Positions 31,275-40,894 are shown, counted from the stretch's first letter. The stretch: 64,000 nucleotides of DNA from Candidatus Schmidhempelia bombi str. Bimp (GCF_000471645.3 NZ_AWGA01000024.1:24001-88000); one strand, 5' to 3'. Translations and numbers: made by a program. The notes: a model not told the origin generated them from the letters alone.

Positions 31275-32643
31275 ACTTAATCTAGCTATTATTGGGCATG
31301 CCAATGCGGGTAAAACCTCCTTTTTACGTACATTAACACGCAATAGTGAATTTGGGCATGTGTCAAATAAACCTGGCTCCACGCGTCATGTAGAAAAAAT
31401 TAGTTTGTTTATCGATCATCGTCAATCCGTTATTTTTTATGATACGCCCGGTCTTGAAGACAGTACTGCTTTATATGATTACGTTTATACAACTATTGCA
31501 CCCGATTTACGGTTAGATGGTATTGATCGCTTACAGCGATTTCTGGGTAGTCCTGAAGCCGAACAACGTTTTGATCAAGAAGCGAAAGTCATTAGACAGT
31601 TATTAGCTAGTGATGCGGGATTATATGTGGTAGATGTCACGGAACCCGTGTTGGGAAAATATCATGATGAATTAGCTATTTTAGCGGAAAGTAATAAACC
31701 GCTACTAGCGATTTTAAATTTTACCGCAAGTCCTGTTAGTCAAGAGCAAGCTTGGCGAGAATTACTTTCTCGAGTCGGAATACATTCTATGATTCGATTC
31801 GATGCAGTCCTGCCGCCTATTGATGGTGAAGTACGGCTTTACCAATCTTTAGCACTGTTGATTGAACCAGCAAACGCGCTTATATCTAATTTGCAGCAGA
31901 CCTTATCTCAGCAACGTCAACAACGTTATCATAATGCCAATAACATTATTGCAGAAGCATTAGTCAACGTGGCGGCTTATATTAAATGGGGAGATCATCA
32001 ACATATAACTGAACTAGAACAACTACAACATCAAGTTAGGCGATATGAAGAAAAAACGATTAAACGTTTATTACAGCTTTATCAATTTGAACAAAATGCG
32101 CTTTCATTAGCTGATCTTCCATTATTACAAGGTCATTTAGACCAAGATCTTTTTAATGTTGAGGCCATGAAATTAATGGGCATACGTTTAGGTAAAGGCA
32201 TGGTATCTGGCGCATTAGCTGGTATTGGTGTTGATTTAGCGGTAGGCGGAATCACATTAGGTGCCGCAACGATGATAGGGGCGACTATTGGTGGTTTATC
32301 GCAGACAGTTAAACATTATAAACAAAAAGTGATTAACCAATTTTCGGGACAGGTGGCATTGCGTGTTGATACGCCAGTGATCTGTTTTATGGCACTCAGA
32401 TTACAATTATTACGTGATCAATTAGATATACGCGGTCATGCTAATAGGGAAAGATTAACTATAACTAAACCCGAACAAGATAGTTGGGTATTAGGTAAGC
32501 TCCCTAAACCATTGCAATCGGCAAGAGTACATCCTGAATGGTCCGTATTAAATAATGACGTTAAATTGCATGATGAAAAAAGGCAACGATTAATTGCACA
32601 TTTAGCAGCTACTTTGTCACATAATAATTATACTGACCGCTAA
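31264..32643 (+). CDS. DUF3482 GTPase (Era/YfjP-like G domain)
   Basis: A 459-residue protein starting at ATG 31264 or 31267 inside the end of the previous gene. The G domain shows G1 IIGHANAGKTSFLRTL (about 8-23), a G2 Thr within KPGSTRHVEK, and G3 YDTPGLEDS. A G4 of the form NKPLLAILNFTAS replaces the usual NKxD, so guanine specificity is unusual. The middle is helical, and residues around 310-345 hold a Gly-rich amphipathic or membrane-associated stretch (GKGMVSGALAGIGVDLAVGG). The family is DUF3482 and its function is unknown. Strict pairing with the DUF2868 membrane protein suggests joint action at the inner membrane. Confidence 0.75.
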   Translation: MMNKLNLAIIGHANAGKTSFLRTLTRNSEFGHVSNKPGSTRHVEKISLFIDHRQSVIFYDTPGLEDSTALYDYVYTTIAPDLRLDGIDRLQRFLGSPEAEQRFDQEAKVIRQLLASDAGLYVVDVTEPVLGKYHDELAILAESNKPLLAILNFTASPVSQEQAWRELLSRVGIHSMIRFDAVLPPIDGEVRLYQSLALLIEPANALISNLQQTLSQQRQQRYHNANNIIAEALVNVAAYIKWGDHQHITELEQLQHQVRRYEEKTIKRLLQLYQFEQNALSLADLPLLQGHLDQDLFNVEAMKLMGIRLGKGMVSGALAGIGVDLAVGGITLGAATMIGATIGGLSQTVKHYKQKVINQFSGQVALRVDTPVICFMALRLQLLRDQLDIRGHANRERLTITKPEQDSWVLGKLPKPLQSARVHPEWSVLNNDVKLHDEKRQRLIAHLAATLSHNNYTDR

Positions 32644-32674
32644 TATAATAGCCTATAGGATGGCTATTATATTA
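32641..32674 (+). terminator. Hairpin after the GTPase gene
   Basis: Perfect 13-bp inverted repeat TAATATAATAGCC (32641-32653) / GGCTATTATATTA (32662-32674), overlapping the stop codon. No T run follows directly, so it may instead stabilise the transcript end. Confidence 0.5.
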
Positions 32675-32683
32675 AAGTGGAAA

Positions 32684-32724
32684 AGATAAAAAAATAAACC
32701 AGTCCTGTTCCAAAATACTGGTTT
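32684..32724 (-). terminator. Terminator of the peroxiredoxin-DsbA-like pair
   Basis: On the minus strand, AAACCAGT / ACTGGTTT (arms 32717-32724 and 32696-32703) is followed by ATTTTTTTAT. It lies 35 bases after the stop of the DsbA-like gene. Confidence 0.8.
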
Positions 32725-32758
32725 ATTAAACTGTGATAACCGTGTTTTATAAAATAAG

Positions 32759-33274
32759 TTACAGCAATTTTTCTATATATTTGACTAAATATTCATAAGA
32801 ATAATCTTGTTCATACTTTTTGCCATTAATATAGATGGATGGCGTGCCGTTAACCCCACTTCTTAGGCCACTTTCTATGTCTTGCTGTATCTTTTCCATT
32901 AAAGCGGGATCATTATAATCGTTTCTAAATTGTTGTTCACTTATTCCCAACATGTTAGCGTACTCAATTAAACTAAAATCATCCAGTGATTGTTGATGTT
33001 CATATAAGATATCATGCATTGGCCAAAACTTATTATATTTAGTCATGGCCTCGGCCGCTAAGGCAGCATGTAAAGCGTTAGGATGGGCTTCTAATGGAAA
33101 ATGCCTAAAGACAAATCTAATTTTATCACCAAAATGTTGCTGTAATTTTTTGACAATATAATAGAATTGACCACAATAACCACATTGGTAATCGCCATAT
33201 TCAACTAAACTAATATGGGCTTGAGAATGACCTTGAATATGATCATGGTCGGACACAGGGGGTTTTAATGACAT
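32759..33274 (-). CDS. DsbA-family thioredoxin-fold protein without signal peptide
   Basis: A 171-residue DsbA/BdbD-like (Thioredoxin_4) protein. The active site is EYGDYQCGYCGQFYY with an intact C-G-Y-C pair near residues 31-34. RFVFRHFPLEAHPNALHAA and the cis-Pro loop GVNGTPSIYING near residue 145 are standard for this group. No signal sequence is present, so a cytoplasmic location is inferred. It starts one base after the stop of the peroxiredoxin gene, so the two should be cotranslated. A role in recycling the peroxiredoxin or repairing oxidised thiols is a reasonable guess, not shown. Confidence 0.85.
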   Translation of the reverse strand: MSLKPPVSDHDHIQGHSQAHISLVEYGDYQCGYCGQFYYIVKKLQQHFGDKIRFVFRHFPLEAHPNALHAALAAEAMTKYNKFWPMHDILYEHQQSLDDFSLIEYANMLGISEQQFRNDYNDPALMEKIQQDIESGLRSGVNGTPSIYINGKKYEQDYSYEYLVKYIEKLL

Positions 33275-33275
33275 G

Positions 33276-33740
33276 TTATGACTCCGTTGCTAATTTGTCT
33301 AAGGCTTCCAATACACCATCCACGCCAGGATTAATTTCATCGGGGGGAAGATAACTCCACTGTATGACACCATTTTCATCAATAATATAAATAGCTCTTT
33401 TACTATATCCTTGTTGTTGATTATAGACATCATATAATTGGGATACAGCACCTTTAGGTTCAAAATCGGATAATAAGGGAAAACGTAACTGCTGTTTTTC
33501 ACTAAATGCTTTATGTGACCATTTACTATCAACAGATATACCTAATACTACGGCATTATATTTTTCTAATAATGCTACTGACGTATTAATAATTGCCAGT
33601 TCACTGCCACATACGGCACTCCAATCAGCAGGGTAAAAAACTAAAATAACTTTTTTCCCAATGAATTCACTCAGTGATAATTGTTGATCCGGTGTTGCGT
33701 TTAGGGTGAAATTTGGCGCTTGACGCCCATTTTTCAACAT
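33276..33740 (-). CDS. Peroxiredoxin (AhpC/TSA family)
   Basis: A 154-residue peroxiredoxin that reduces peroxides through a cysteine. It begins with the typical GRQAPNFTLNATPDQQLSLSEF; the peroxidatic Cys is in VLVFYPADWSAVCGSELA (about residue 48) with the PxxxS/TxxC context. There is no other Cys, which fits a one-cysteine mechanism needing an external reductant. The adjacent CGYC protein is an obvious candidate. It is not AhpC proper (too short) and differs from Tpx. Confidence 0.87.
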   Translation of the reverse strand: MLKNGRQAPNFTLNATPDQQLSLSEFIGKKVILVFYPADWSAVCGSELAIINTSVALLEKYNAVVLGISVDSKWSHKAFSEKQQLRFPLLSDFEPKGAVSQLYDVYNQQQGYSKRAIYIIDENGVIQWSYLPPDEINPGVDGVLEALDKLATES

Positions 33741-34050
33741 GTTAAATATCCTTTTATTTCATGTAAGTTATTATTAGCATTTATGTTTGGCATTAAAGTG
33801 CTTTAGTAATAGCGTTGTGTTTTACTACCAATGATGGATAGTCATTCATTATCTATTCATCATTGCACACGACGGTTATGGAGGAATCTTATCTGTCGCT
33901 TATTCATTAAGCAATGCGCTTTTAGATATCTTTTTCCGCAACTTACATAGTTAATTAATTTGAATTTTTATCCAGTAAATTATTAATTATGTAAATAAAT
34001 GTGATGATTGTGGTAGAAAGTAAAAGTATGACACTAAGGGAGATTTAAGT
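33741..34050. other. 310-base gap between peroxiredoxin and modC
   Basis: AT-rich and noncoding as far as I can see. I looked for a displaced ModC C-terminal (Mop) domain on the minus strand and found none. Confidence 0.45.
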
Positions 34051-34731
34051 TTATAACCAATTTGTTAAATATGGACTACGCAATATATTGTCGGTTTTTC
34101 CATAGTCAATTAAACGACCCTGCTCCAAAATAGCAACATAATTAGCTATTTGCTTTGCTTCGTTGATATTGTGGGTAACATAGATGATAGGTATGTTAAT
34201 TTCGTGACTTAATTTGTTAATGTAATTAAGTAACTCTTGGCGTCGTGGCATATCTAATGCTGAAAGCGGTTCATCCATAAGTAATAACTGGGGATTAGTT
34301 AATAAAGCTCTAGCGATCGCGATGCGTTGTTTCTCTCCGCCAGATAACATTGACGGATAGCGATCTAATAAATGACCAATATTTAAAACAGTAATAATTT
34401 CATTAAATTTTTGATGCATACTATTATGTATGGCATAAGTAAGATTTTTGATAACCTTATAATGAGGAAAAAGTAACGCCTCCTGAAAAACGGTACCAAT
34501 ATTACGTTTCTCAGGCGGGATGAATATATGACGTTGTGTATCTATCAGTGGTGTGGAATGTAATACAATAGTACCGTGATCTGGTTTTTTTAACCCATTA
34601 ATTAAATGGATAAATGTTGATTTACCTGCTCCAGAAACCCCTAATATCGCCGTAATAGCTTGGCACGCAAATTGGTGCTCAATATCGAAGCAAAAATAGG
34701 GCAATCTTTTTTTAACATTAACGTATAGCAT
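34051..34731 (-). CDS. modC: Molybdate ABC transporter ATP-binding protein ModC (no Mop domain)
   Basis: ATPase of the ModABC molybdate importer. Walker A is GVSGAGKSTFIHLINGL, the Q-loop follows in GTVFQEALLFPHY, the signature is LSGGEKQRIAIARALL and Walker B is LLLMDEPLSALD. The protein ends at 226 residues just after the H-loop region (YVTHNINEAKQI), whereas E. coli ModC is about 350 and ends with a molybdate-binding Mop/TOBE domain. The short form lacks the part thought to sense intracellular molybdate. Last gene of modABC, two bases after modB. Confidence 0.9.
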   Translation of the reverse strand: MLYVNVKKRLPYFCFDIEHQFACQAITAILGVSGAGKSTFIHLINGLKKPDHGTIVLHSTPLIDTQRHIFIPPEKRNIGTVFQEALLFPHYKVIKNLTYAIHNSMHQKFNEIITVLNIGHLLDRYPSMLSGGEKQRIAIARALLTNPQLLLMDEPLSALDMPRRQELLNYINKLSHEINIPIIYVTHNINEAKQIANYVAILEQGRLIDYGKTDNILRSPYLTNWL

Positions 34732-34732
34732 A

Positions 34733-35422
34733 TTAACTCATTAGTTTTTTTTTATGCCAGCGCATTAACCATTCGGAAAGAAGTAATGCCGTCATTGAAA
34801 GTAAAATGGCAATAATACATAAACGCATGGTTTCATATTCTGATCCTGGGGTTTCTATTAAGCTGTACATTGCTAATGGTAGCGTTCGAGTTTGATCGGG
34901 GATATTCGATACAAAAGTAATCGTCGCACCAAATTCACCTAACGAACGCGCAAAAGCCAATACCATCCCCGTAAAAATACCTGGTAAAGCCAGTGGTAAA
35001 GTGATGGTATAAAAGACGCGCAATGGGCTAGCGCCTAAGGTTCTTGCCACGTTTTCTAAACGCGGATCGATAGCCTCTATCGCCAATCGAATTGAACGAA
35101 CTAAAAGGGGAAATGCTACTACAGCAGAGGCTAAGGCGGCACCTTTCCAATTAAAACTAAAGCTGATACCAAATAAAATATAAAGCCATTGTCCAATCAC
35201 GCCTTGTTTACCCATCGTTAGCAATAATAAATAACCTAAAACGACAGGCGGTAAAACTAAAGGCAGATGAATAAGACTGTCTAATAATGATTTGCCAATA
35301 AATTGCCGGCGAGCTAATAACCAAGCGATAAAAACACCCAATGGCAAGCTAAAAAAAATAGCTGCTCCCGCAATTTTTATACTGAGACAGATTACTTGCC
35401 ATTCATACTGACTTAATATCAT
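34733..35422 (-). CDS. modB: Molybdate ABC transporter permease ModB
   Basis: Membrane subunit of the molybdate importer, 229 residues as in E. coli. About five helices are visible. The EAA loop that docks the ATPase is ENVARTLGASPLRVFYTITLPLALPGIFTG, starting near residue 142. Its ATG overlaps the modA stop (35419-35422), so the genes are translationally coupled. Confidence 0.95.
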   Translation of the reverse strand: MILSQYEWQVICLSIKIAGAAIFFSLPLGVFIAWLLARRQFIGKSLLDSLIHLPLVLPPVVLGYLLLLTMGKQGVIGQWLYILFGISFSFNWKGAALASAVVAFPLLVRSIRLAIEAIDPRLENVARTLGASPLRVFYTITLPLALPGIFTGMVLAFARSLGEFGATITFVSNIPDQTRTLPLAMYSLIETPGSEYETMRLCIIAILLSMTALLLSEWLMRWHKKKLMS

Positions 35423-36159
35423 TCAGTGATAAATCCATATTTTTTAAAGATAACATTAGCTTGATCTGAAAGTATAAAGTTATAAAAAGCGTTAGCAGAA
35501 TTATTTATTAAGGTGATCGGATATTCAATTGGCGCGAAACTTTGGCTAGGAAATTGACCAATCACTTTGACTTTCTGGCTAATTTTCGCGTCGGTGCTGT
35601 AAACTATCCCTAATTTGGCTTCACCCATTTCGACTAACATTAATGCGCTTCTAACATTATTGGCTCGAGCAAGTTGCGGTTCAAGTCGATGATAACTGTT
35701 TAAATTTGTTAGCGACTGTTTTGCATATTTTCCAGCAGGGACATAGTCCGGATCACCTATAGCCATTCTTTCCCCTGCTGGTAATAAAACGTTCCAATCT
35801 GTTGCAGAATCAATCTTGATTTGGGGTAACGTTGAATTAGTTTGGGTAATTAATACAAGAGAATTGCGTAGCAGTAGTTGTTGATGTTTAATAACATGAT
35901 GATCAATTAGATAATCCATCGATGGTTGATCTGCTGAGATAAAAATATCTGCCGGTGCGCCTTGCGCAATTTGTTTCGCCAGCGTTGAGGAAGAGGCAAA
36001 AGAGAAAATAATCTGTTGATCATTATGTTGTTGCTGATAAATATGGCTAATCTCTTGTAAGGCATTTGTTAAGGACGCAGCGGCAAAGACAGTAATTTTT
36101 TGCGTTGCATTAACTGTAAATACAGATAATAAACCAATAGCAACAAGGAATTTTTTCAT
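35419..36159 (-). CDS. modA: Periplasmic molybdate-binding protein ModA
   Basis: Solute receptor of the ModABC system, 246 residues from ATG 36159, which puts a signal peptide (FLVAIGLLSVFTVNA) at residues 4-18; extension to 36192 would place a polar stretch before it. The mature start ITVFAAASLTNALQEI holds the oxyanion-binding Ala/Ser residues of the family. FSFASSSTLAKQIAQGAPADIFISAD and MAIGDPDYVPAGKYAKQSL are the other conserved binding-loop segments. First gene of modABC, divergent from modF. Confidence 0.95.
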   Translation of the reverse strand: MKKFLVAIGLLSVFTVNATQKITVFAAASLTNALQEISHIYQQQHNDQQIIFSFASSSTLAKQIAQGAPADIFISADQPSMDYLIDHHVIKHQQLLLRNSLVLITQTNSTLPQIKIDSATDWNVLLPAGERMAIGDPDYVPAGKYAKQSLTNLNSYHRLEPQLARANNVRSALMLVEMGEAKLGIVYSTDAKISQKVKVIGQFPSQSFAPIEYPITLINNSANAFYNFILSDQANVIFKKYGFITE

Positions 36160-36537
36160 TTTTTGCACCCTATACCAAATCGTTTCCATCATAGCAATTA
36201 GTTAGAACTGAGCAGCTTAAAACATTAATGGTGTTATATGTGACATATATGTACTAACGTTATTCATTATAGCCTAAAATGGGTGGTTATGAACGATTTA
36301 ATCGATCAAAAAATTATTTATAAATCATCTTGATATAAACACGTATTGTCACCATATTACTCATCATGAATATTGATGCTCATCAGAGACAGGTTATTGG
36401 TATCCATCAATCATGGTTAATCAACGCATTGTTTATCCATTACGTTTAACTATTTTTTATCTTATTATCATTTATGTTAAATCGTTTAGTGAGGTATAGT
36501 AGCAACTCTATACAATTAGCTAAACAGTGATGTGATT
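36160..36537. other. Divergent regulatory region between modA and modF
   Basis: 378 bases without coding sequence that must carry promoters for modABC and modF. A candidate ModE operator is listed separately; otherwise it is AT-rich. Confidence 0.5.
36233..36258. promoter_or_regulatory. Candidate ModE-type operator
   Basis: The segment GTTATATGTGACATATAT...TAAC is roughly symmetrical, with a perfect core palindrome ATATGT-G-ACATAT. Known ModE sites in gammaproteobacteria combine TATAT half-sites and flanking TAAC/GTTA. Position, about 75-100 bases upstream of modA in the divergent region, is right for molybdate repression. No modE gene is in the window, so this is tentative. Confidence 0.3.
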
Positions 36538-38004
36538 ATGATAATAGTCAATAATGGGATTTACCGTATTAGTGATTTTCAACTTCTTTCCATTCCTTCG
36601 TTAACCATCAAACAAGGTGAAAACTGGGCGTTTATTGGACGCAATGGGAGTGGCAAATCATCATTAGCAAAAGCCTTAATTGGTGAACTTATACTACAGC
36701 AAGGTCAGCAGATTAATCAATTTAAATCCATTGCTTATTTGTCATTAGAACGACTACAAAAATGGATAGATCAGGAATGGCAATATAATAATACTGATCT
36801 ATATCTTGAGGGAGAAGGTAATCATGGTCGTAAAGTTATTGATATTATTCAAGATAGTATTATTGACATCGATCGCTGTCGCTTGTTAGCTAAACAGTTT
36901 GGTATAGAAGATTTACTAGATAGGCATTTTAAATATTTATCGACAGGCGAGATGCGTAAAGTATTACTGTGCCGTTTATTTATGTTACCTGCCGATCTCT
37001 TTGTCTTTGATGAACCTTTTGATGGATTGGATGCCTTATCGCGTAAACAATTAACCATGATATTAGCAAATTTTGCTAAAAAAGGCATAACAACAATATT
37101 AATATTAAATCGTTTTAGTGATATTCCTCAATTTGTCCAATATCTGGGAATATTACGTGATAAGCAACTGGTTGAATGTGGTCTTAAACCGTCTATGTTA
37201 GAAGATAAAATGATCAAACCATCGCTAAATCCAGCATTATCTTCTGTTAATCAATTACCTTTGTTAGATGAGGAAATGATCCAATTAGATGATGATGTGC
37301 CGCGCATTATACTGAATCAAGGATATGTTCACTATAATGGTAAAGCGATTATTGATGGATTAAATTGGCGAGTTGAGGCAGGCCAACATTGGCAAATTAT
37401 AGGACCTAATGGGGCTGGTAAGTCGACATTGTTAAGTTTAGTAACAGGTGATCATCCACAAGGATATAGTAATGATCTCACTTTATTTGGGCGAAAACGC
37501 GGTAGCGGGGAGACTATTTGGGAGATCAAACGCCATATTGGCTATGTTAGTCATCAATTACACCTTGATTATCGGGTATCAAGTTCAGTACGAGAGGTTT
37601 TAATTTCAGGTTACATGGATTCAATTGGTATTTACACAACAATCAGCGATCGTCAATATACTTTGGCTAATCAGTGGCTAAAATTACTTAATCTTTTGGA
37701 TAAAGCAGAACAACCGTTTAGCGCTTTGTCATGGGGACAGCAGCGTTTGTTATTAATTACACGAGCTTTAGTCAAACATCCCACGTTACTGATTTTGGAT
37801 GAACCGTTGCAAGGTTTAGATCAAAATAGTCGTGATTTGATCAAAAGTTGGATTGATTTTGTCATGGCCGCAGGTCATAGCCAATTATTGTTCGTTTCAC
37901 ACTATGAGGACGATGCGCCAAGCTGTATCACTCATCGTTTGATTTTTGTACCGACGAAAGCAAATAACTATCAATATAAAAACGAAATTTTAGCAAAAGA
38001 TTAA
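36538..38004 (+). CDS. modF: ModF, tandem ABC ATPase associated with molybdate transport
   Basis: ModF contains two ABC cassettes and no membrane domain; it is linked to the mod locus but its role is unclear. ATG 36538 (or GTG 36532) starts 488 residues. Cassette 1 has Walker A AFIGRNGSGKSSLAKAL, signature YLSTGEMRKVLLC and Walker B LFVFDEPFDGLDA. Cassette 2 has IIGPNGAGKSTLLSLVTGD, LSWGQQRLLLITRALV and LLILDEPLQGLD. The middle segment HPQGYSNDLTLFGRKRGSGE is diagnostic for ModF. It is divergent from modABC as in E. coli. Confidence 0.94.
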   Translation: MIIVNNGIYRISDFQLLSIPSLTIKQGENWAFIGRNGSGKSSLAKALIGELILQQGQQINQFKSIAYLSLERLQKWIDQEWQYNNTDLYLEGEGNHGRKVIDIIQDSIIDIDRCRLLAKQFGIEDLLDRHFKYLSTGEMRKVLLCRLFMLPADLFVFDEPFDGLDALSRKQLTMILANFAKKGITTILILNRFSDIPQFVQYLGILRDKQLVECGLKPSMLEDKMIKPSLNPALSSVNQLPLLDEEMIQLDDDVPRIILNQGYVHYNGKAIIDGLNWRVEAGQHWQIIGPNGAGKSTLLSLVTGDHPQGYSNDLTLFGRKRGSGETIWEIKRHIGYVSHQLHLDYRVSSSVREVLISGYMDSIGIYTTISDRQYTLANQWLKLLNLLDKAEQPFSALSWGQQRLLLITRALVKHPTLLILDEPLQGLDQNSRDLIKSWIDFVMAAGHSQLLFVSHYEDDAPSCITHRLIFVPTKANNYQYKNEILAKD

Positions 38005-38421
38005 GATTACAGCTATCAATAATTTTTAATAGATAGGAAAAAAAATTGGTTAATGGCGATTAATTTACCATTTAACAAAAATAGAAAAATACGATAACTC
38101 ACCAATTTTATTTGATTTTTCCAATAGTAGCAAGGCGTTTAAAAGTTATCCCCGTTGGTTGTGGATAACTCTGTGAATAGATTATTTACAAACTTTGTTA
38201 TTACTAGAGACTACAGGTTTTGAGTTAATTTGGCTATAATGTCATCATTTAAGTTGATATATAATAAAATCAATTAGTTATAACAAATCAAGAGCGTATA
38301 TAAAAACAAATTTAATGAGGTTAACAATTTAAAAAATCGATAATAATAAAATGGTAAAGGTCAAGCTTTTTTGGGGATAATTTTTATTGATAGGCAAAAT
38401 TTAATAGTAGGAAGAAGTGGC
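38005..38421. other. Intergenic region upstream of uvrB
   Basis: No gene. It contains the inverted repeat and DnaA box described separately. No LexA box (CTGT-N8-ACAG) is visible; a CTGT...TACA pair at about 38171 has the wrong spacing. Confidence 0.5.
38144..38170. promoter_or_regulatory. DnaA box within an inverted repeat upstream of uvrB
   Basis: TGTGGATAA at 38160-38168 is an exact complement of the consensus DnaA box TTATCCACA. It forms the right arm of the inverted repeat AGTTATCC (38144-38151) / GGATAACT (38163-38170), about 250 bases before uvrB. From memory, a DnaA box has also been described at E. coli uvrB, so DnaA-linked regulation is plausible. Confidence 0.55.
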
Positions 38422-40425
38422 ATGAAAAAGTTTAAATTGTGTTCTGATTTTAAACCAGCGGGTGACCAACCAGAAGCAATTGATCAAATTAATCGAAATC
38501 TTGAAGATGGGATCGCACATCAAACATTACTTGGCGTCACGGGATCGGGAAAAACGTTTACCATGGCAAATGTGATCGCTAAACATAATCGACCTACGAT
38601 TATTTTGGCGCCTAACAAAACGCTTGCCGCTCAGTTATATGGTGAAATGAAAGCATTTTTTCCTGAAAATGCCGTAGAATATTTTGTCTCTTATTATGAT
38701 TATTATCAGCCAGAGTCTTATGTGCCAACAACTGATACCTTTATTGAAAAAGATGCATCGGTTAATGAGCATATTGAGCAAATGCGTTTATCCGCGACTA
38801 AATCATTACTTGAACGTCGAGATGTCGTGATTGTGGCCTCTGTATCGGCTATTTATGGGTTAGGCGCACCCGAAACCTATATGGCGATGATTTTGCATTT
38901 AGCCCGGGGTACCATTACCGATCAAAGAGCGATTTTGACTCGTTTGGCTGAGTTACAGTATACACGTAATGATTTTGATTTAACGCGTGGCACCTTTCGG
39001 GTACGGGGGGATGTGATTGATATTTATCCAGCTGATTCTGAGGCTAATGCAGTAAGAGTCGCGCTTTTTGATGATGAAGTTGAACGTATTTCAATTTTTG
39101 ATCCGCTTACGGGACAAGTATTAACGGATGTACCACGGATAACAATTCACCCTAAAACGCATTATGTTACGCCTAGAGATCGCTTAGATCTAGCCGTTGA
39201 TCAAATTAAGCAAGATTTGGCTATCCGACGAAAGGAACTACTGGATAATCATCGCTTACTTGAGGAGCAGCGATTAACTCAGCGCACCCTGTTTGACATT
39301 GAAATGATTAATGAATTGGGATATTGCTCAGGTATTGAAAACTATTCACGTTATCTCTCCCAGCGTCAACCGGGTGAACCGCCAGCGACTTTATTTGATT
39401 ATTTACCGGCAGATGGGCTACTTTTTATTGATGAGTCACATGTGGCAATTCCTCAAATTGGTGCAATGTATAATGGCGATCGCTCACGTAAATTAAATTT
39501 AGTTGAATATGGTTTTCGTTTGCCTTCTGCGTTGGATAATCGACCTTTAAAATTCAGTGAATTTGAAAATATCATGCCGCAGACCATTTATGTTTCTGCA
39601 ACCCCAGCTAAATATGAACTTGAGAAGTCAGGGGGAGAAATCGTTGAGCAAGTAGTAAGGCCGACAGGATTATTAGATCCCATTATTGAAGTTAGACCAG
39701 CCACCACGCAGGTTGATGATTTATTATCGGAAATTACTTCTCGTATTGATAAAAATGAGCGCGTTTTAGTTACAACCTTAACCAAACGAATGTCAGAAAA
39801 TTTAACCGATTACTTGGTTGAACACAATATCAATGTGAAATATGTGCATTCAGATATTAATACCGTGGAACGAATGGAGATTATTCGTGATTTGCGTTTA
39901 GGTGAAATTGACGTTTTAGTTGGTATTAACTTGTTACGTGAAGGGTTGGATATTCCAGAAGTCTCGTTGGTTGCTATTTTAGATGCCGATAAAGAAGGAT
40001 TTTTACGTTCAGAAAGTGCATTAATTCAAACGGTTGGGCGTGCTGCACGTAATGCAAATGGTAAAGCGATTTTATATGCAGATAAAATTACGCCGGCCAT
40101 GCAAAAAACCATTGATGAAACCGCCAGACGTCGTGCAAAACAAGAAGCGCATAATCTTACTCATGGTATTACACCAACATCGGTACGTAAACAAGTAAAA
40201 GATATTCTTGAAGTCACGATGAGCCATAAAAAAGCAGGGAATAAACGTCATTTGTATGAGCAAGGTCGCGAGTATCATTTATTATCAGCAGGTGAAGTAC
40301 AGCAGAAAATTCGTGAGTTAGAAGCGCAAATGTACGAAGCCGCTAAAAATCTAGAATTTGAGAAAGCAGGGGCTTTACGTGATGAAATTAAACAATTGCG
40401 TGAAGAATTTATTCAAGTGTCATAA
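38422..40425 (+). CDS. uvrB: UvrABC system protein B
   Basis: UvrB is the damage-verifying helicase-like subunit of nucleotide excision repair. ATG 38422, with AGGAAG upstream, gives [20 protein letters not shown] and 667 residues (E. coli 673). Walker A is [14 protein letters not shown], the beta-hairpin is [12 protein letters not shown] near residue 92, and helicase motif II is [15 protein letters not shown]. Later motifs include [30 protein letters not shown]. The C-terminal UVR motif ([24 protein letters not shown]) binds UvrC. Confidence 0.97.
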   Translation: MKKFKLCSDFKPAGDQPEAIDQINRNLEDGIAHQTLLGVTGSGKTFTMANVIAKHNRPTIILAPNKTLAAQLYGEMKAFFPENAVEYFVSYYDYYQPESYVPTTDTFIEKDASVNEHIEQMRLSATKSLLERRDVVIVASVSAIYGLGAPETYMAMILHLARGTITDQRAILTRLAELQYTRNDFDLTRGTFRVRGDVIDIYPADSEANAVRVALFDDEVERISIFDPLTGQVLTDVPRITIHPKTHYVTPRDRLDLAVDQIKQDLAIRRKELLDNHRLLEEQRLTQRTLFDIEMINELGYCSGIENYSRYLSQRQPGEPPATLFDYLPADGLLFIDESHVAIPQIGAMYNGDRSRKLNLVEYGFRLPSALDNRPLKFSEFENIMPQTIYVSATPAKYELEKSGGEIVEQVVRPTGLLDPIIEVRPATTQVDDLLSEITSRIDKNERVLVTTLTKRMSENLTDYLVEHNINVKYVHSDINTVERMEIIRDLRLGEIDVLVGINLLREGLDIPEVSLVAILDADKEGFLRSESALIQTVGRAARNANGKAILYADKITPAMQKTIDETARRRAKQEAHNLTHGITPTSVRKQVKDILEVTMSHKKAGNKRHLYEQGREYHLLSAGEVQQKIRELEAQMYEAAKNLEFEKAGALRDEIKQLREEFIQVS

Positions 40426-40894
40426 ATCATAACTAGCGGATTTAGCGCTATAATAGGATTAAATTTTCGACAAAATGATGGCTTAAATCCGCTCTGTTTA
40501 TTTTTAAGTGATAGCTCAGCTAAAAAAGCTTAAATAAACTCAATTCAGTTGATAAAAACTTATCTACCTACCGTGATATAGATAAATAATGAATTTTCGT
40601 CTATCGCATAAGGTTTAATGTCATTTATCAAATAAGACATTAATCACCAGACATTATCTTATGGATATCTATAGGATAGGTTTTAACTTATACTGAAACC
40701 TAATAAAGCAGGAGCAAGTTATACTGTTAGTAAAAATTACGCCATCAGTTTGATTAAATACGGTAATGCGATGATAATAAGCATAGGATAAATAACTAAT
40801 TTATTTTCATTAATTTTTAGTTTAGCGAGTAAACTCGATGCCTTTATCTAAGGCGTCATGATTAACAAATGGGGCTACTTGCCCCAATCGTTAA
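40426..40894. other. Intergenic region between convergent uvrB and fabA
   Basis: No gene. Ten-base inverted repeat AGCGGATTTA (40435-40444) / TAAATCCGCT (40484-40493) just after uvrB, followed by a T-rich tract, is a possible uvrB terminator with a large loop. The fabA terminator is at the right end. Confidence 0.5.
40868..40888 (-). terminator. Terminator of fabA
   Basis: On the minus strand, TGGGGC / GCCCCA with a five-base loop, followed by TTTGTTAAT, starting just after the fabA stop. Confidence 0.6.

Noticed and set aside
38171-38191. LexA box upstream of uvrB (CTGT...TACA)
   Set aside because: The half-sites are separated by the wrong distance for CTGT-N8-ACAG.
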